This document shows, in pieces, positions 21,640 through 32,926 of a stretch of DNA of 64,000 bases (positions are counted from its first letter, which is position 1; each line of letters opens with the position of its first letter). Where the stretch lies: the NCBI GenBank assembly GCA_963930775.1, contig OZ005703.1, positions 3,224,001 through 3,288,000 of the forward strand, in the 5' to 3' direction. Under the pieces are notes generated by a model. That model ran no database searches. It saw only the letters and a list, made by a program, of their open reading frames with translations, and was not told the origin of the DNA. This DNA comes from Cliona cf. orientalis (taxonomy: Eukaryota; Porifera; Demospongiae; Clionaida; Clionaidae). Both the position numbers and the translations under genes were made by a program.

Positions 21640-22297
21640 CTAGGGTTAATGCTTTATCTTTTTTTTTCTTTATACTGTTTCTGCAATGCAGAGGATATAC
21701 ATGTACATGAAATAGCATGAAGCTAGTACCACTTGGACACATACTTTCATCACAATTCCATTCCATGATACCAATTTGCTTTAACTTTTAATAGCAACTT
21801 CTGCCCTAATTCCACTTCCACTGTAGTTACCTACTTCCATTCTACTTCCTGATTCTCGATCGTACTTTATAAAATTAATTATATAGCATGTCTCAGTGGA
21901 AATAATATAATATACTATACTACATTGTACATGTACAATCTTCAGCCTTGGTAGACTGCAAATCCTGGCATGCAATAATATTATTGTGGGCAAAATTATT
22001 GATAATTGTACAATAATAATATTATTAGCTGTACAAACAATACAAAAGAAGCACTACCTCGTATTGCAGCACATGCATGTATATGTAGTTCAGTAAACTA
22101 ATGAGCCTACAAGCGGGACTTCCACAATACACACAGTACACGATGTCATCTATGTGGCTTGTTTTGTTTTGTTTTTTTTTTCTGAGAGTGCCCTGGCTCT
22201 TCCTGTAGAGAAGTTTCTTCCTTGACCATGCAGTACATCCACCGTGTTCCATACCACCAATAGAACCAGTCACCAGGCAAGTGGTGAAAAGTAATAA
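21640..22297. other. Non-coding stretch, no gene seen
   Basis: AT-rich, with several ataatatta runs. No gene recognised. Confidence 0.4.
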
Positions 22298-22689
22298 TAC
22301 CGTAGAATCCCGCGATTACGCCCCCCCCCCTCGCGCATAAGCCCCCCCTGCATTTTTAGCTCAAGTTCCTGCATAGGTACTTTTGTCTCGCGTATAAGCC
22401 CCCCCCCCCCTCCCTGACTGTAAAATGGAGCCCATAAATCAACAAAAACAGCAGCTACAGCTAGCAAACTAGCTATTTGTGTCATATGATGCCTTACTTT
22501 GTCGTTTTTCCCGAGTTTTGCCAACCAAACAGCCAGAGAAAGTACAGAGATCGCGCGCCCACGTGGCATTCGACGGTCGGTAATGGTCGTCACACGGAAA
22601 TGTAAGGCTCCCGCGTATAAGCCCCCTCCCCTCTTTTGCCCAATCCTAGCATGCACAAAGGGGGGGCGTAATCGCGGGATTCTACGGTA
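22298..22689. mobile_element. TACCGTAGAATCCCGCG TIR element, 392 bp
   Basis: The left end TACCGTAGAATCCCGCGATT is inverted at the right as cgcgggattctacggta. Subterminal C/G-runs follow at both ends. The 128-codon minus frame inside is a read-through of the repeat. The ends share TACCGTA with four other elements in this window. Confidence 0.85.
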
Positions 22690-23461
22690 TATCTACACAA
22701 GTGAAAGCAATAACACAGATAAGCAATAACTATGATAATGATATTATAATGCATAATATTATTATTATTACGTACTGCCACTCAGGGTATTGCATAAACA
22801 ACTATGCCCACACACTACATTTTAGATCAACAACAGCGCACAGTAAGTTGGGAAACAGATATTAATCGCTGGTGCCATATCTTCATTTCGTCCGAGAGTT
22901 TGACAAGTATTGACATTGCCAACTGAAATGTGGGAAAAGATTGATCACTCTAGTCTACTGTAGATTAATTATTATTGTAATACTAGCAATAATGCCTTCG
23001 TTATGGCACAGGGCCAGGGATTTATGGCAGTAAACTGACCCGAGTCTGAGGGCGTAGCCCAAGGACAAGCAGGGGCGGATCCAGGGGATCATGGGGGCAG
23101 ATGACCCCCCGCTTCCAGGGCTGAATATCTTGTACCAGCTTGCTATGCTTGGCTAAACAGCCAGCTTTACCACCCTCCCTTCAACTAATGAACCTTGATC
23201 TGACACAAAATATAGCTAAAAACCTGTTTGTACGGTGAGAAAGTCGGATTCCATTGACATCTCGGGCCAGTGGCGTAGCTAGAGCTACGAGTCTGTTAGG
23301 GCACAAATATTGTTATGGTAAATGGTCACTTATAGCGCTAAGTTCGACCACACCCAAAATCAACACTGCTGAATCTCAATCTTTAGCCTATAATCTGGAT
23401 TATTTCTGCCCTATTCTCATAGTACGTCCGCACTATATCATCTATGGGTCAAGTTGTAAGC
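22690..23461. other. Non-coding stretch with repeat debris
   Basis: Includes a caggggcggatccagggg motif near 23085, similar to the ends of the element at 45292-45487. No gene seen. Confidence 0.4.
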
Positions 23462-23823
23462 ATTATGCGCCTATCAATGTCAAGCCCCACTACCCCCCAT
23501 AGGGGCGAGGGTCGGGCATTTCAAAGTCCATTGACGCAAATTTCGGCCTAAAGGGTGGGGGTTTTGACCCAATAGGGGATGGGAGGGGCATTTGATCATG
23601 CTTAGTGTGTAATTATTGCACATGTGCATTAATACTCCATTTATTATTGCGCAAGGCAAAGTCAATACACAGCTCCTATAGAACTTGATAAATAGGGGGA
23701 TTTTCCTGTAATTTTGGCCCAGGGGGCGGAGACTTTGAACTTCTCGGGTGTCAAATCCCCACCCTACCCCCACCCTCGCCCCTATGGGGGATAGTGGGGC
23801 TTGATATTGATTGGTGCATTACT
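23462..23823. mobile_element. TIR element of the AGCCCCACTAYCCCCC family, about 362 bp
   Basis: The ends are inverted: tatgcgcctatcaatgtcaa then gccccactaccccccatagg on the left, and the complement on the right ending ttggtgcatta. A related element is at 39550-39906. The interior is non-coding. Confidence 0.78.
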
Positions 23824-24158
23824 AGAACAAAGTTGGTCGGGCCTGGCCCTACTAGGCCCACCCCTGGCTATGCCACTGTCTCGGGCTGTTTGTCTCGTTC
23901 GCGGCAACGATATGGGCGTGATTTTCACCAAAGTGCGTGGGCGTGAGGTGGGGATATGACACCTAAACCACATCAAAGTCATTGGTGAGGTGCAGGTTGT
24001 ATGACCACGCCCTTTTAATTGCCCAGGTCTCAGGGGTGTGGCTGCTAGAGCCGGAAGTGTTCATTTAATATCGTCAATGGACTGGAAGCCGAGCCGGAGG
24101 GGAGGGGCCAGGCCACGCCCAAAACAGCACCACCCTGTGCCTCAAGGACCACCATTCT
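23824..24158. other. Non-coding stretch, no gene seen
   Basis: GC-rich with several cacgccc motifs. Nothing gene-like. Confidence 0.4.
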
Positions 24159-24392
24159 CAATTAAAAATTGAAAGTGAAGTAGGGATGGCTGTAATAAAA
24201 AGCATCAAAACAAGGATGGTAGTGATGGTAACTTATACAAAGAGACATCCCTACATCGAATTTATGAAGTCATGTAGTGACAATTAAAAGAAGATGTAGA
24301 TGGATGTGTCCTGTATAAGTTACCATCACTACCATCCTTGTTTTGATGCTTTTTATTACAGCCATCCCTACTTCACTTTTAATTTTTAATTG
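24159..24392. mobile_element. Foldback MITE, 234 bp, arms about 80 bp
   Basis: The left arm (from caattaaaaattgaaagtga, through gatggtagtgatggtaac) is repeated in inverse at the right end almost perfectly. A 70-bp loop separates the arms. No coding content. Confidence 0.85.
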
Positions 24393-25913
24393 TTTTTATT
24401 CTTGTATTATTGTGCCATGCTTTCAGGGGGGGGGGGGGGGGGGGGGGAAATCCCATGGTTCCCCACCCTCTAAATAAAACACTGCACAGTATGCACAGTG
24501 GGTTGCTAACTACAAACATAGGACAGTGCGAATGGGGAATATGCAAGGCTCAGATAAAACAAAATACAACCTAGACAGAAAGGCTGACATCATAGATACA
24601 GAAACTCAGTAGATACAGGCTAGTCGGAAGAAAGGGTGCTCAAGAAAATTTAATATTATTTTGACGTAAAAGCCTCAGCAAGTAGTAATGCTAATACGGC
24701 TCAATAAGCTCAATATAAACAGATTGATCAGTGGAGAAAACTACTGGAAAAAGTAAAGTCAGTGGACACGGAAGGCACAGTGTATATACACAGTGCTAAT
24801 CATGGAATTCGTGAATAGCACGAAGCGTGCACACAGAAGCCTTATCAACTCACAAGGCTAAGCAAAAACTGTTTGCCGTTGCGCTTTCTGCCACCTACTT
24901 GTGAGGTTGAGTACAATCGAAGTAAGCAAGCGCAAGCAGGTGACAGATATCCCCAAATTGCTACAAAATGCGCCATGTAGATACACATTTTGTGGTCAAC
25001 GACATCACATTCAATGATTTCGTTTACATTCCAATGAGACAAGAGGCCGTACATTGTAGCTCCATGCACCAGACCCTTTGAAGTTTCTGGTTAAGAGGGG
25101 CTCGCCTGCAACACTACACACACACACACACACGTTTGATACATGCATATCCTCTCTGTTGCCTCGATCATGTGCTAGAGTATGCAGAGGAGGAAAAAAT
25201 ACCCACATCATGACATGTAACGCACTATGTACCGTGCTAACCTGAGGGAACATGCCTTGGCTAGAAGTTGACATACATCAGTACAAGAACTCGTCATGCG
25301 CAGGCTAGTTACTCAGGCGTGCCTGATTACAAAGCATGAAATCTCAGCACAGATTGCAATAAATGGCGCTAGGCTATACGCCACAGCAGGGTTTCATACA
25401 AGATTTTTTGGTGGTGGTGGGGGGGGGGGGAAGAAGTTTGTGGAGCGCACTAACAGTACATGTATGGGCATGCATGAGATACTGTTCACATGTTAGCACA
25501 TGTAAAAGCTAGGGGGTAGAGCATGCATGCACAGACCCTCTGAAATATAATGTATTCTAAAATTACTTCTCGTAATTTAAGATAACATTGTCTTGGATGA
25601 CGTGTAGTGGTCAGCACAACAGGTATCAAACTAAAAGGATCTAGACACAACCGAGCTCTTACAGCTACGAGGCGCTAGCTAGGTGATTATGTGGTGCATC
25701 ATTCTCAGCACATGACAATGACATGCTACTACATTACAGGTTGTACAATGGCTAAAGTTTTTTTTTTTTGGGGGGGGGGGGGGGAATATTCCAGGGCCCC
25801 CGCCCCCCTGTATGAAAGCCTGCACAGTGTACTACCATCAAAGGCTCAATTTTACCAAGCACATGAAGTTGGGACACAGTGTATATGTCTACATATTATG
25901 TACATCTATAGTT
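24393..25913. other. Non-coding stretch with homopolymer and CA repeats
   Basis: Contains a poly-G run of about 20 near 24427-24447, a CA dinucleotide repeat near 25117-25132, and G-runs near 25420 and 25769. A minus-strand frame of about 75-87 codons at 24845-25274 was examined and not recognised as a gene. Confidence 0.4.
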
Positions 25914-25967
25914 GTGGGATTAGCCCAGCGCTCAGCACGCAAGATATGCAGGTTGATTCCCACTCAC
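25914..25967 (+). repeat. tRNA-derived SINE-like fragment
   Basis: The sequence gggattagcccagcgctcag, a short spacer and aggttgattccc resemble the A box and B box of a tRNA promoter with the anticodon arm missing. It looks like a worn SINE head rather than a functional tRNA. Confidence 0.4.
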
Positions 25968-26117
25968 CACCATGATGTCGACCAATCTTGAAACGAGAGC
26001 CACTCTCTCTCTTCTGTCCTCACGATCTCCAAATTGGACATCTACAGTATATACCAGAGACGACCATTACCAGCTCGAAGGTACAGGGTCGTCAACACCC
26101 CCCCCCCACCTTGGTTT

Positions 26118-26242
26118 CATAATCTGCTCAACTTGAGCAAGTTGGGAGAAGCTGCATCTTTCTTCTGCCCCTTCATCCACGCTGCATCGACCAGTTCCGA
26201 TGGGTGGATGGCTCTGAAGTACTCGGATACGATCAGCATTAG
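26118..26242 (-). pseudogene. RasGEF (CDC25-homology) exon fragment
   Basis: The minus frame from 26242 reads SEYFRAIHPSELVDAAWMK then SPNLLKLSR, which closely resembles the start of the Ras guanine-nucleotide exchange catalytic domain in SOS-like proteins (pattern LxxAxxPxELVxxxW, then SPNLLKMxR). A CAG acceptor-like sequence lies just upstream (cgtcag). The frame hits a TGA three codons after the match and no convincing donor precedes it; a C/G-run repeat follows. No neighbouring RasGEF exons were found, so this is probably a stranded or captured exon. A real exon with a weak GTTGAG donor cannot be excluded. Confidence 0.5.
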
Positions 26243-26756
26243 CTGACGAGTAATCTCAAGGGGGTGGAGCTATGGATGGGACAATGAACCAATCAGTTTC
26301 AGTTTTGTAAAGCAACATGGATTAGCAGTGCTCAAACATAGCATACAGTATGAAGTATTGGGTGTGTGAATACACATTCAGAGACTAGAGTAGGGGCTGC
26401 ATACATGTACATCTAGGTAGTACAATCATGTATGTACACATGTATCGTGTATGTACACGAAAATTTTAGAGGTTTATCTTCGTCACCTATCTTTTAGGGG
26501 AATCCCACCCAATGCCTGCTCAGGCACATTCCTAGGGAGAGGCCAGTTGTACAGTTTTGCACTCACGGTGAGAAGGTTGTACCCTACTTCTTGCGATGTG
26601 CCACGCAACAGGGTCTGGGTCCTTCAATTCAGTGATGGAAAAGGGAGTGGTCTGGTTCACGAGAATACCTACAAGGATGGAGAAATCTACTTACGTGGGC
26701 TGGTAGACAGTTTACTCTAGCGCAGATTGTCCTCCAGACATCTCACAAGCCACACC
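26243..26756. other. Non-coding or uncertain stretch
   Basis: A plus frame at 26451-26720 (89 codons, ends LVDSLL) has no recognised domain and starts in repeat-like sequence. No gene is called. Confidence 0.35.
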
Positions 26757-26926
26757 CTCTAATCACTGCAAGAGAGAGGGTACACATACAGCGAGTTGTG
26801 CCAGCTCCAAGATTCTGGAGCGATCAATCAGATCGTTCGTTTGCATGACGTCAGCACAAAAATCGCGTATTACTATTTTTGAGCGCGCAAATTCGCAATG
26901 TGACCAAATTTACACTCGCGGGTCGA

Positions 26927-27139
26927 TGAAGCTGCTAGGATACTCAAGACCGGAAAGAGAAAGACAATAAAGGCGTTCGCTGAAGGTAGAGATGTGTTAG
27001 CTTTGTTGCCAACTGCTTATGGCAAGTCATTGTGCTGTATATGCCTTGTCACCCGCCGCTTTCAATCACAAGAGGTGACTGGCCGAGAAGACTTCCATGT
27101 TCATGGTCTTGTTGTCTCCATAAGCGCAGACGACAGACC
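26927..27139 (+). pseudogene. RecQ-like DNA helicase N-terminal fragment
   Basis: The plus frame includes KRKTIKAFAEGRDVLALLPTA followed by YGKSLCC and GLVVSI. It matches the start of RecQ-family helicase domains, with motif 0-like residues and motif I, although the Walker A reads TAYGKS instead of TGYGKS. The frame is then broken by the 27140-27857 insertion; past it, the frame reopens briefly to about 27940 and stops. There is no DEAH box or later motif. Clearly a relic. Confidence 0.6.
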
Positions 27140-27857
27140 ATAGATATTATAGACTACGTACACGGGATTGGAAACAGCGGCCCATCCGTGTCCTAGCAAA
27201 ATCCGGGAAAAAACGACAAAAATTCAGTAAAAATGAAGCATTTTTCAAACATTTTCGACAATATCTCGGGAATAAAAGCGCTCACAAACTTAAAAATACG
27301 CTATCCCAGTGGAGACGGCCTTCTGCTAGCTACTCTAGAGACGACAAACTTTGTCTGCCAGTATCTGAAGCGTTCTACTCCCAACAACCAAACCATTTCA
27401 AAATGGTGCCATTTTGGCCCGTTTCGACGTTTTTGGCCCAGTCAAAGCCGCCAAGTTCCCAAAAAGTAGCTATCCCAGTGGACGCTCCCCACAGCTTGGC
27501 CGTAAGCTTCGGTTTTTGGCAGCCACTTCCACGAGAGCTGAGATACACTCCCAAAACCTGTTTTGCACAGGGCACAATGGCGGAACATATAGGAGCACTA
27601 TAGAAACCGGCGACTAGCAAACTTTTCGACTGAGAAACAGCAACAGGCAGCTGTGCTCACCATAGAGAGTTGCTGGTAGTATTCTTCAATCATAGACCTA
27701 CGATTTTGTTGCTTTTTCGAAGCTACAGTACCTACACAGACTCAAATAGAGGCCCACAATGTCGAGCGGCACGGATCGTCCGCCACGAAATGTATTGCTG
27801 GCTATGGATGACGTCATAATGTTTCCAATCCCGTGTACGTAGTCTCTAATATCTACG
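27140..27857. mobile_element. 718-bp TIR element with 8-bp target duplication (hAT-like)
   Basis: Inverted ends of about 38 bp (tagatattatagactacgt and its inverse), plus gactacgtacacgggattgg near both ends. It is flanked by the perfect 8-bp direct repeats GACAGACC at 27132-27139 and 27858-27865, the size used by hAT elements. Non-coding interior. It interrupts the RecQ-like relic. Confidence 0.85.
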
Positions 27858-27997
27858 GACAGACCGAACCAGCTCCTATACAAAATGAGGCTAATGCCAC
27901 GTGTTCGCACGATTTATCAAAATAGTAGCAACTAGTACTACTAATTATGCTGGCACAACTCGCTGTACGCATACCCTCTCTCTCACAGTGATTAGAG

Positions 27998-28169
27998 TTG
28001 CAAGACTAACATTACATGGATGTGCACACAGGACTTACGCTCGCTGGGACACTGATACTCTAGCCAGACTATGGCAATATGGCCATGCACCTGTTTAGTT
28101 GTGTAACAGGGACGGTAGTTGTAAGAAAGCAGCGGATGTCTACATGTATACTAGGCCAGTAGCTTTTTA
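27998..28169. other. Non-coding spacer
   Basis: No gene seen between two TIR elements. Confidence 0.4.
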
Positions 28170-28433
28170 GGCCACTGCAATAAGATTCATTGTTTCCCAT
28201 TTCAGCAGGAAATCAAGAGCATGCGGGCGGGCGGTTCCTTATTCATTATTCATTATCACTATTAGTACTAGAGCACTAGTAACATTGACGACCCTTGCCG
28301 AAGCTACTTATCGGTAGTGACCTAGTTCCAGGTAAGAGTGCGGTATACTAATACACTATAATGAACAAAATCTGGAAATTACAGAAAGGATGCGGGCGGG
28401 AAATGGGAAACAACTAATCATATTGTAGTGGCC
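28170..28433. mobile_element. Harbinger-like MITE, 264 bp, TTA target duplication
   Basis: The element begins GGCCACTGCAATAAGATTC and ends with its inverse tattgtagtggcc; both sides carry TTA (28167-28169 and 28434-28436). Internal atgcgggcggg motifs are shared with the larger relative at 29583-30175. The TTA duplication and GGCC ends fit PIF/Harbinger; the assignment is inference. Confidence 0.8.
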
Positions 28434-28689
28434 TTATACAGTGAACGCAATGACCACGTACCACTTGGTGTACGCTTTGTCTGTTAGACAATATCTACAA
28501 ACAAGGCTACAAATTTGCAGTACACAAACATAGGGCACGTACTACACTAACAGATGGCTGGTCCTGCACTTTTCGCGACCTCCATGCGTACACCATAGTG
28601 CTTTACACTTGGCACAACCCCCTCCGCTCACAAATATTTACAGTACTTACGTATGGGGGGTGGATAGTGTCAAAAGTACAGTCACTGTT
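28434..28689. other. Non-coding spacer
   Basis: Nothing gene-like. Confidence 0.4.
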
Positions 28690-29055
28690 TTGGAGGAGGG
28701 TGACTTCACTGAGGAGGGGGGTGGTTTCGACTGGAGGGGGTGCTTTTCAGTTGGAGGATACCACTTTTTGTGGAGGAGGGGTGCATTTTGATCTCGAGGA
28801 GGGGGTCTAGCTCATCTAGAGTAGGGGGTCATACTTCGCTGGAGGAGGGATGCGTTTCGATCTCGAGGAGGGGATCTAGCTCATCTGGAGTAAGGGTCGT
28901 ACTTCGCTGGAGGAGGGGTGCGTTTCGATCTCGAGGAGGGGGTCATACTTCGCTGGAGGAGGGGTGTGTTTTGAACGCGAGGAGGGGATCATACTTTCGC
29001 TGGACAATGGGTACATTTTGATCTCGAGGGGTCTGCTACCTCCACTGGAGGAGGG
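28690..29055. repeat. GAGGAGGGG-rich minisatellite
   Basis: A tandem repeat built from ggaggaggggtgcgtttcg and atctcgaggaggggatcta with some ctcatctggagt spacers, about 30-70 bp per unit and five to seven degenerate units. The strand is strongly purine-skewed. Open frames across it (up to 93 codons) are repeat-derived. Confidence 0.75.
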
Positions 29056-29506
29056 GCATATTCGAAGCAATGGAGTGGAGCTAGCAGTTGCCGATAGATG
29101 CCGTTTGTGTGTATTATAATTATGTGGGTGTGGCACGTTTCGCGCATGCGCATAAAAAATCCTCGCGTCGGCATGGCCTGTGTGCTTTGAATTTGGACGT
29201 GGCTATAGCTATATAGGCTGGGAAGCTAGTGGCGTGATTCTGGACTGCTGTAGATGTATTACTGGTGTCTCTTGTACAAAGGTACTACATTAATTTTATT
29301 CAATAAAGCACAGATATTTGATAATTTGTTCGTAGCACATACAATTATTTAACCTTTGTACGACAGGAGACACCAACAGCACATTTACACGAGTCCATAA
29401 CAAGTCATTTTCAAGCGACTTGCTTCCCAGCACACGTTCCGTACTGTCATGGTACCAGCACATAGCGCGAAGACTAAAAATTAATAATGTTAAAAATTAT
29501 ACACTA
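29056..29506. other. Non-coding stretch, no gene seen
   Basis: Includes an inverted pair around the motif gtacaaaggt/acctttgtac near 29275 and 29353. No gene recognised. Confidence 0.4.
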
Positions 29507-29582
29507 ACACTAAGTAGAAAAAAAAAATAATAAATAATCTAGTTCATGGGGGGTTTGGGAGCACTTGGGGGGATAATTTTTA

Positions 29583-30175
29583 GGCCATTAGTAGCAATTA
29601 TTGTATCCTTGTTTCCTGTCCACAGTTGGATACAGTTCACATGCGGGCGGGCAATTATTATTCATTATTAATAAAAAAATTATTATTGAATTCAACTTTG
29701 TTCATATAACTACACCATAAATACATATTATTACACATTGTACTTTTGACTTTGCTGTTGACATAACCAATACACATAACTACACCAAAAAATACTATAT
29801 ACACACTACACAATCACATAGAACTGCAAAACACACCTATCATCACTCATTTCGATGATGTCGAACGAGCTGGCTTGAATCTTTTCAAACAGCTGTGTAA
29901 AAGTGACTTCTTTGTCATTCAGTTCAATAATGCTCCAAGGAACCAATGGTCGGCCTAAACTGGCCACAACTTGAACTGTCAAGAGCATAGTTAAACTGCT
30001 AGCTGCAGTATACTTACTGCACTAGTTGATATGAGGCCATGTGCTCTTGTGGTCAAGTGCACGTGACCTCTTAATGATATCCATACTATACTTAATTAGA
30101 TAATATCTGGTGATGCGGGAAGCTGGAATGGATGCGGGCGGTGGATAGGAAACAAACAATTTACTAAGCCCCGCC
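29583..30175. mobile_element. Harbinger-like element, 593 bp, with captured coding segment
   Basis: The ends GGCCATTAGTAGCAATTATT and inverse ttactaagccccgcc are imperfect inverted repeats flanked by TTA (29580-29582, 30176-30178). Internal atgcgggcgg motifs face each other as in the 264-bp relative. It splits an ACACTAAG-family repeat cleanly. Its middle holds a gene-like frame (29806-29988). Confidence 0.78.
29806..29988 (-). other. Gene-like open frame inside a MITE, possible captured exon
   Basis: Sixty codons with non-repetitive, protein-like composition, including VPWSIIELNDKEVTFTQLFEK and SFDIIEMSDDRCVLQFY. A CTTGACAG acceptor-like sequence lies near its 5' end. It is not present in the shorter relative at 28170-28433. 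No family is recognised. It may be a host exon carried by the element. Confidence 0.35.
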
Positions 30176-32193
30176 TTACATGGGCACGCAAAATGTGTCG
30201 AAACTAGAGATTTGACCAGACAGATTTTTGATTCACACCTTACAATTAAAGTTATGGCTCTTTGAAGTTTCCCCATATGTTTGTATAGGAAGCCATTCAC
30301 TTTCAATGTTTTCCGCTCAGGCGCTACGTGAGGGGCGGGGCCAAGCGCGCATACCAACTTGATGACCATTGCCCACTCTGGTCAAAATTGATGTATGCTT
30401 GTTATATGAATATACTATGCATCCAGTTATCCCATATGTTTGTATAGGAAGCCATGCATTTGCAATGTTTTCCGCCCACGCGCTACGTGAGGGGTGGGGC
30501 CTAGCGCGCACATCAACGTGACGATCATTACCAACTTTGGTCGTATAGGCTGCCTGGAAAAAAGAATAGGGAAGAAGGAATTCATGGGGGATTTGGGAGT
30601 ACTTGGAGGGACAATTTTTACATGGGCACGCAGAATGGGTTGAAATTAGAGATTTGACCAGACAGATTTTTGATTCACACCTTACAATTAAAGTTATGGC
30701 CCTTTGAAGTTTCCCCATTTGCAATTTGTTTGTATAGGAATTTGTTTTCCGCCTACGCGCTACGTGAGGGACGGGGCCAAGCGCGCACATCAACATGACG
30801 ACCATTACCCACTTTGGTCAAAATTGATGTATAGGCTGCCTGCTTGCATTGTATGACTATACTATGCATCCAGCTCAACTATATGGTGATTTTTTGACAA
30901 TTTTTTTCTGCTTAGTGTGGTCTCCATGAAAAAAAGCAAACTTAATTAAATAATCTAATTCATGGGGAGTTTGGGAGCACTTGGGGAGATAATTTTTACA
31001 TGATGGGTCCTTTCGGGTTAGGTTTTACGAGAGTGCCTACCCTGCCATCGGAATTTCGCACCTCGCAGCCTAGGCTGTATGTGTTAATTAGGTTGCAGCA
31101 ATCCAGGATGATAATTTTTTTTTATAATTTGTCATGGAAAAGGAAAATACATGTGTGTATAGGTACAGTCAAGGATAAAATAAAAACAATCATAGCTACA
31201 CAACTATAGTATAGTTGGTATTTTTCTACTGTGTTCCATGGCCCTTTGAAGTTTCCCCATATGTTTGTATAGGAAGCCATTCATTTGCAATGTTTTCCGC
31301 CCACGCACTACGTGAGGGGCGGGGCCACGCGCGCACATCAACGTGACGACCATTACCCACTTTGGCCAAAATTGATGTATAGGCTGTCCGCTTGTATTGC
31401 TCTACTATGCATCCAGCTCAACTATGTGGTGGTTTTCAGACATTTTTTTCCTGCTTAGTGTGTGGTCTGCTTGAAAAATTAAATACTAAGTAGTTATTAC
31501 CAACTAAGTAGAAAAAAACAAAATAAATTAATTCACGGGGGGGGGGGGGGGGGTTGGGAGCATCTGGGGAGATAATTTTTACATGGGCACGCAGAATGGG
31601 TCGAAACTAGAGATTTGACCTTGGGGAATTTTGATTCATATCTTAGAATTAAAGTTACGGCCCTTTGAAGTATCCCCATATGTTTGTATAGGTGTTTCCC
31701 CCCTCCGCGCTACGTGAGGGGCGTGGCTACGCGCGCACAGTAACGTGACGACCTTTATCCACTTTTGTCAAAATTGACGTTTAGGCTGCCTACTTGCATT
31801 GCATGGGTTTATGGACTTTTTTTCCTGCTTAGTTGAAAAAAAAGCAAAAATAATTAATTCATGGAGGATTTGGGAGCACTTGGGGAAATAATTTTTACAT
31901 GGGCACGCAGAATGGGACAAAACTAGAGATTTGACCTTGGGGAATTTTGATTCATGTCTTAGAATTAAAGTTACGGCCCTTTGAAGTTTTCCCACATGTT
32001 TGTATAGGGTAGCCATGCATTTTTGCAATGTTTTCCGTCCACGTGCTACGTGAAAAACGGGGAATACCCTTCATGCACGCGTACATATTACGCTGACGAC
32101 CTTTACCCACTTTGCTCAAAATTGGAATACAGGCTCCCTGCTTGCATTGTATGGTTCTCTACTATCGACTATGTGGTGGTTTTCGGACCATTT

Positions 32194-32878
32194 GTGACCG
32201 TCCACGACAAACCAACCATATTGCGCTGGATATCAATCTGAGATACAGGCCTGTTTAGTTGTCCAAGGTGATAATTATCATTTTTCACTTTTTGGCATAG
32301 ATCGATGGAGGAATCATTCCTCTACACAAAAATCTGCTTCGTAGCTTCTAGAATGCTATACTTACTGAGTTATGGCTCGAAGAAGTCGGCCGTGTAGCTA
32401 ACATTGACCGTCCATGATACGGAGCCGTTGCCATAGTTGCACCTAGGCAAGCACGGCAGCTGCACAGAAAAAACTCTCCAGACACTTCTTTCTTCAAATT
32501 TGTGTACTAACGATCTATAGACACGCTTATCTTTTCGTTCTTTTCCATCGAAACGCCGGCTGCTGCTTTCTTTCCAACGTTTTGGCCGCCATCTGGCTCT
32601 TTGACTTAGTGGGCGTGGCCACGTACTTTACATAAACGGCGAGTATACGGACTTCCGCGTGCAACGTACGTAGCAATGTTTGATTGTACAATTGTGCTTG
32701 CTGCACATTTTTATTGCGGGCGATCCGGGTACATTTTGGCTCATATCTCCATGACTACACGGGCTAGAGACTTCAAATTTTGCAGGAGCAATAGTTCAAA
32801 GGTTGTACTTGGTAATGGTGGCCTTAACTAAAAATCGGTTATCAGCGCAATATGGTTGGTTTTGTCATGGAAGGTCAC
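32194..32878. mobile_element. GTGACCGTCC TIR element, 685 bp
   Basis: About 39-bp inverted repeats: gtgaccgtccacgacaaacc on the left and ggttttgtcatggaaggtcac on the right, both followed inward by aaccatattgcgctg or its inverse. It interrupts an ACACTAAG-family copy, whose end resumes at 32879. No clear target duplication and no transposase. Confidence 0.75.
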
Positions 32879-32926
32879 ACGCTTAGTGTGTGGTCCCCTT
32901 GAAAAAAAAAGCTGATTAAGCCTAAT

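Larger units (their letters stand above)
26757..27997. mobile_element. TIR element carrying a RecQ-like fragment, with a nested hAT-like MITE
   Basis: 49-bp terminal inverted repeats lie at 26757-26805 (ctctaatcactg ... gagttgtgccagc) and 27949-27997 in inverse. Without the nested 718-bp insertion and its target duplication the element is about 515 bp. It carries the N-terminal part of a RecQ-like helicase frame (26927-27139). This may be a gene-capturing element or a decayed autonomous element. Confidence 0.65.

Noticed and set aside
22270-22656. 128-codon minus frame
   Set aside because: Runs inside the TACCGTAGAATCC TIR element through C/G-runs; composition is not protein-like.
24845-25274. 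Two overlapping minus frames of 74-87 codons
   Set aside because: No domain, no splice context and a CA repeat within; looked at for a RasGEF link to 26118-26242 but no similarity was found.
25914-25967. Functional tRNA gene
   Set aside because: A and B box-like motifs are present but the anticodon arm is missing, so no cloverleaf can form.
30022-30805. Minus frames of 115 and 162 codons
   Set aside because: Read-through of ACACTAAG-family repeat copies, sharing peptides with 2048-2832.
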